Shown here piece after piece: positions 60,919 through 64,000 of a stretch of 64,000 bases of DNA. The stretch is from Chryseomicrobium palamuruense (GTDB taxonomy: Bacteria > Bacillota > Bacilli > Bacillales_A > Planococcaceae). The stretch is from assembly GCF_042649045.1 (NCBI RefSeq), contig NZ_JBHSEF010000022.1, positions 156,731 to 220,730 on the forward strand. Direction: 5' to 3'. A program made the translations under genes and the position numbers. Position 1 is the stretch's first letter, and each line of letters begins with the position of its first letter. The notes beneath the pieces are model-generated. The model was not told the DNA's origin. It worked only from the letters and a program-made list of their open reading frames with translations, and did no database searches.

Positions 60919-62403
60919 TTACATACCACCCATCATGTTCTGTTGAATCCATGAACTTTGTTGATTCATTTGGTTCATGGCTTTTTCCATGGCTGAAAAC
61001 TGCTTCCAATAACGATCTTCAATACTAACCAAACGACTTTGCCAAGTCTTAATCTGAGTATCCATCTGCTTTAATCTCTGTGTCAATGTACTATTGTCAT
61101 TTAATGCAGTTGGTGCACCTGCTTTATTACTTAACTTACGAATGCTATCATTCAATTCCGTATACACGCGCTCAGCTACACCTTGACCAGCTGTTTTCTT
61201 AGTAAATAACTGCATCACTTCATCTGGTTTTTCTGCTAATGCTTGACGTAGCTTGGCTTCGTCAATATTTAATTTACCACCTTCTCGAAAATTACCTGTT
61301 GTAATCCCAATAGCTGATAAGGTATTGAGACTTCCAGCTGGTAAGCCTTCTACCGGGTCAGCAAAAGCTCTTCTTAGATTTGTTAACGTCTCCCGTAGAA
61401 TAGGGTCAGAACGTAAAAGTCCACTACGCGCCTTTTCATCCCACAGTTTAATTTCACTCTCTGATAGTTCTTTACGTTGATCATCTGTTAACGGAGGAAA
61501 ATCTTTGTAGTGCTTTTCAACAACCTGCTTTTCAAATTTTTCAATCATTTCATTATAGGATTCGATTGCTTTTTTAATTGTTTGGAAAGGAGCTTCTGTG
61601 TCTGTACTTATCGACACTGTTGAATTTCCAATGCTTTTAAGTTCAATGTTCAACCCGTTAATAGTAGCTTTATTCTCTGTTAACCCTGTAACTGGAATTC
61701 CATCATAAAGGAAACTGCCATCAGTAGCTGCAGTAACATTAGCTCCACCTGATGTTGTCGAAACGTCCGTTCCAGCGCCCCCCATAAGACGTTGACCCAA
61801 TGCAGTAGAATCAAACTTCATGGTAAAGTTTTGATTTTCGCCCATTCCTTTGGTGGAAATAAAGAATCGTGAGGTGGTCGCATCAAAGCCTGCTCTCAGT
61901 TCTGTCGTTGTTCCTGCTGTTGCAGTCTGAATTTTTGAGGCTACATCACTTAATTTATCCGTAGCAACTAGATTTATTTCGACTATTTCACCAGCGCTAT
62001 CTTCAATAGTTACTTTTCCATCAATACCCAAAGGAGACGCACCAGTAGACGCACTGCCATCCCCTTCTACTAGAGAACTTGCACTGTGCATTTTTGCAGA
62101 TGATGCAAGGGATTGTACGTCAATCGAATATGTTCCAGGAACTGTTGTACTTGTTGCTGTAGCAGTAGCAGCTCCTCCAGATATAGTCGCACTGTACGCA
62201 TTAAATGAGCGGCTAAAACGTAAACTTTCAAATGCCGTACGGAAATTTGAAAGGGATAAATTGGACTCACGATAGGCTTGTTGCTGCCATTCTGTCCAAA
62301 TTTTCTTTTGACTCAGCTTATCCATTGGTATTCGTTCAGCGGTCATCATTTCTTTGACCATGTAATCAATATCCATTCCTGATCCTAAACCAGTAATTCG
62401 CAT
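60919..62403 (-). CDS. fliD: Filament cap protein FliD
   Basis: 494 residues from ATG 62403, with GTGAGGTGA about 8 bases before it. MRITGLGSGMDIDYMVKEMM followed by TAERIPMDKLSQKKIWTEWQ is the N-terminal cap motif; the C-terminal LTQRLKQMDTQIKTWQSRLV with YWKQFSAMEKAMNQMNQQS is the coiled-coil end. The serine/threonine-rich centre is the variable surface-exposed part. It caps the growing filament. Confidence 0.93.
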   Translation of the reverse strand: MRITGLGSGMDIDYMVKEMMTAERIPMDKLSQKKIWTEWQQQAYRESNLSLSNFRTAFESLRFSRSFNAYSATISGGAATATATSTTVPGTYSIDVQSLASSAKMHSASSLVEGDGSASTGASPLGIDGKVTIEDSAGEIVEINLVATDKLSDVASKIQTATAGTTTELRAGFDATTSRFFISTKGMGENQNFTMKFDSTALGQRLMGGAGTDVSTTSGGANVTAATDGSFLYDGIPVTGLTENKATINGLNIELKSIGNSTVSISTDTEAPFQTIKKAIESYNEMIEKFEKQVVEKHYKDFPPLTDDQRKELSESEIKLWDEKARSGLLRSDPILRETLTNLRRAFADPVEGLPAGSLNTLSAIGITTGNFREGGKLNIDEAKLRQALAEKPDEVMQLFTKKTAGQGVAERVYTELNDSIRKLSNKAGAPTALNDNSTLTQRLKQMDTQIKTWQSRLVSIEDRYWKQFSAMEKAMNQMNQQSSWIQQNMMGGM

Positions 62404-62418
62404 TATCATTCACCTCAC

Positions 62419-62772
62419 TTAGTAACGTTCATCTACGACAAGTCCTAATTTTTCCGCGACTGCAGCAAAATAGTCTAAAAACTTTCGACTTGGAATTTCA
62501 CGGGCCACTTCATCCGTAATACTATCCACTACTTGAACATAATAATCATTTAATTTTTCATGATATTGAAACTTCAATGCTGTGGAATGTGGTTGAATCC
62601 ATTGATTCATAGTTTCAACTTTATTTTGTGCTTCTTCTTGCGAAGGAATTGTTTTATTAGAAGGTAAATCTTGCTGTGGTTGCTGCTGTTGTGATTGTAA
62701 TTCATTTGTAGGCGAGCCGACAGGTTCTTTGACAGGTTTGACCTCTGCGAATGTAATTCCCTGAATATCCAT
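62419..62772 (-). CDS. flaG: FlaG-family protein
   Basis: 117 residues. A glutamine-rich disordered N-terminus (LQSQQQQPQQDLPSNKTIPS) leads to the FlaG core (ALKFQYHEKLNDYYVQVVDS, then ITDEVAREIPSRKFLDYFAA). Its exact role is unclear; FlaG affects filament length or FliD function in other bacteria. It is the first gene of the late operon, 16 bases upstream of fliD's open frame, behind a sigma-D promoter. Confidence 0.85.
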   Translation of the reverse strand: MDIQGITFAEVKPVKEPVGSPTNELQSQQQQPQQDLPSNKTIPSQEEAQNKVETMNQWIQPHSTALKFQYHEKLNDYYVQVVDSITDEVAREIPSRKFLDYFAAVAEKLGLVVDERY

Positions 62773-62808
62773 GGTTGCACTACTCCTTTTTATGATTCTT
62801 AAATGTAC

Positions 62809-62836
62809 TATCGGCGTTTTCTAGGAAAATTGAAGG
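62809..62836 (-). promoter_or_regulatory. Sigma-D-type promoter of the late flagellar operon
   Basis: On the minus strand GCCGATA (TATCGGC at 62809-62815) is the sigma-D -10 box. A TCAA-like -35 region lies about 15-17 bases before it. It is 37 bases before flaG. Confidence 0.6.
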
Positions 62837-63120
62837 GGAATATGCAAAGAATAAATTATTTGTTGTTAATAATTCTTTTAAACCTTTAGGTTGACCATAA
62901 ACTCAATAGTAAATCCTGAAAAATCTCTTCGCTTTTCCAAGGGGGCACCTTTAAGCCTCCTCCAGGTTCCTCAAAGCTTGCGCTTTACCTACCCATGCGA
63001 GGTCTCGAAGGCACACTGATTCTTCGGAAGTCTTCATGATTTTCTCAGATTTATTCTCTTCTGAAAAAGATTAAATAAGAGAAACTTTTATTTAGTATTT
63101 CAAAGCTTTTCAAATAAAAA
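62837..63120. other. Intergenic region before flaG
   Basis: No gene is present. AACCTTTAGGTT at 62881 is a short palindrome. The dense palindromic block at 62938-63030 is given separately; the rest is AT-rich. Confidence 0.4.
62938..63030. ncRNA. Candidate structured RNA or palindromic repeat
   Basis: A GC-rich block stands in AT-rich surroundings. On the minus strand AAAGC-GCAA-GCTTT is a hairpin with a GNRA tetraloop, AGGT...ACCT encloses it, and GAGGAACC/GGAGGAGG purine strands face CCTC and CCCCC partners. GTGTGCC and GGTGCCCCC stand near the ends. No promoter is clear and no reading frame fits. It could be a structured RNA, a leader ahead of flaG or a dispersed palindromic repeat; I cannot name it. 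Confidence 0.35.
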
Positions 63121-63143
63121 GACCAAACTCTAGGAGTCTGATC
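63121..63143 (-). terminator. Terminator of the hydrolase gene
   Basis: GATCAGACTC pairs with GAGTTTGGTC around CTA, followed by TTTTTATTTG on the minus strand. It overlaps the stop codon of the gene at 63142. Confidence 0.8.
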
Positions 63144-63837
63144 AAATGAACGAGTTTAATTTTTTGTTAACTCCGGAGACCCAGTGATTGTTAAGACCTG
63201 TCGGATCGTTTGACGCCCCAACTGGAGCATACTTGTTTCCTATTTGAGTAATAGTTGTGAGACCTTGATTCAAATAGTTTCTACGCAGATTGCTTGCCAT
63301 TGCTTCAATACTTTCTTGCATAGTTGCGTAAGTGCGCAAGCCGTTTAGTCCCATCATACCTGCAACATTATTTTTCTCACGAATGGCTTTGGAGGTTCCA
63401 TTGCCGGTCTCGTGCATCGCAATGGATGCCAAAAAAAGTGGATTTAAATCAAATTTTTGTCCAGCCGCAATGAAGTCTTTCGCTGTGCCAGCTAGCTTCC
63501 CACCCAATTTCTGTTCTAACTGTAACAGAGAAGTTGCTTGGAAGGAAAGCTGAGACGTAGCGGTGTCTAGTCCAATAGAAGAATTCAATGTACTTACAAT
63601 CGAGTTGTTCATTTCTGGTGCGACTGAACTCCAAAATTGAGGTTGCGGTCGAGATTCTGTTTGTAACGATACCCAATTCAAACTCTCGTTTGGATTCATA
63701 ATCGAATTCAGCATCGATGAAAACAAAATTGATTGCGCTGAAGTGGTTGCACCCTTGCTCGAAAGTTCTTGTAATGGTTGTGAGATCGATTGCATCGTTG
63801 ACAAGTAAAACCAATTTGAATCGATAATTGAAGACAT
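63142..63837 (-). CDS. Glucosaminidase-like peptidoglycan hydrolase
   Basis: 231 residues from ATG 63837, with AGGTG upstream. The last ~110 residues (AGQKFDLNPLFLASIAMHET, then GNGTSKAIREKNNVAGMMGL and TYATMQESIEAMASNLRRNY) match the glucosaminidase/lysozyme-like fold with a catalytic glutamate in MHETGNG. No signal peptide or membrane helix is visible, so it may leave through the flagellar export route like FlgJ-type hydrolases. It stands just before the late flagellar operon. Confidence 0.7.
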   Translation of the reverse strand: MSSIIDSNWFYLSTMQSISQPLQELSSKGATTSAQSILFSSMLNSIMNPNESLNWVSLQTESRPQPQFWSSVAPEMNNSIVSTLNSSIGLDTATSQLSFQATSLLQLEQKLGGKLAGTAKDFIAAGQKFDLNPLFLASIAMHETGNGTSKAIREKNNVAGMMGLNGLRTYATMQESIEAMASNLRRNYLNQGLTTITQIGNKYAPVGASNDPTGLNNHWVSGVNKKLNSFI

Positions 63838-63901
63838 ATTGTTCACCTAATTTCCGAAGTGTTTCTTTTATGATACTAAGCATCTACTTATTTGCAAAGT
63901 C

Positions 63902-64000
63902 CTAATTCCTATTTTTTAACCAAAAGAAAGTAAGCCCGAATTCAAATAACGCATATTTTTCGAATGCACTTCCCGGTATGATCGTGGTATCACGAATGGG
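63902..64000 (-). CDS. Possible C-terminal end of a gene cut by the window edge
   Basis: 33 codons are open from the right edge to a TAG at 63902, reading FEKYALFEFGLTFFWLKNRN at the end. No start lies inside, so if real it begins outside. It is too short to recognise. Confidence 0.3.
   Translation of the reverse strand, partial: PIRDTTIIPGSAFEKYALFEFGLTFFWLKNRN

Noticed and set aside
62938..63030. Signal recognition particle RNA or 6S RNA
   Set aside because: The conserved SRP Alu/S-domain sequence and the 6S central bubble were not seen.

Overview
The window looks like a piece of a low-to-middle GC Firmicutes chromosome of order Bacillales. It carries a Bacillus-type fla operon ending in sigD and swrB, a YaaR protein, a YvbH-like PH-domain protein, a RocB-like peptidase and strong AGGAGG ribosome sites. 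I lean to Planococcaceae or an Exiguobacterium-like genus, but no rRNA or other marker settles it. No tRNA, rRNA, CRISPR array or prophage was seen.

Left third (1-16 kb): a BCCT-type transporter (cut by the window edge), a dicarboxylate/amino-acid:cation symporter, a CarD-type RNA polymerase regulator and malate:quinone oxidoreductase. A decaying stretch follows at 4.7-12 kb. It holds a glycosyltransferase/glycoside-hydrolase-like chimera, a diguanylate cyclase with an internal deletion, and a galU with a nonsense codon whose 3' end is replaced by the tail of an ISL3-type transposase. Between these lie a DegV protein, an array of 48-bp hairpin-forming tandem repeats, a hypothetical protein, a methyltransferase and a SEC-C protein. 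A GntR regulator then faces a GlcD/Dld-like oxidase plus a BASS-family transporter, with a perfect palindromic operator between them.

Middle (16-28 kb): an overlapping operon (RpiR regulator, M20 deacylase, GNAT acyltransferase, N-acylamino acid racemase, YkvI-like transporter) has the gene set of the N-succinylamino acid racemase route that turns D- into L-amino acids. Next comes a tightly coupled trio of an N-formylglutamate-amidohydrolase-like enzyme and two ATP-grasp ligases of unknown product. RocB, a YeeE/YedE remnant, a DUF3006 protein, nagA and a truncated RpiR regulator follow.

28.5-32.3 kb: three secreted proteins sharing a short tryptophan-centred motif after the signal peptide lie upstream of a type I signal peptidase. 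Before them is an orphan NarL-type response regulator, itself preceded by a probable structured leader RNA ending in a very strong terminator. I know no described system with this layout, and it is my main candidate for something new.

Right half (32.3-64 kb): flagellar genes. One long minus-strand operon runs flgB-flgC-fliE-F-G-H-I-J-K-flgD-flgE-swrD-fliM-fliY/N-fliO/Z-P-Q-R-flhB-A-F-G-sigD-swrB-yaaR-pilZ. A plus-strand pair, flhO-flhP, follows to its right. A second minus-strand operon runs flaG-fliD-fliT-fliS-motA-motB-fliL-flgM-flgN-flgK-flgL, behind a sigma-D-like promoter and a glucosaminidase-like hydrolase gene. Compared with the Bacillus subtilis fla/che operon, the che genes and ylxF are absent and fliL sits with motAB. 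No flagellin gene is in the window.
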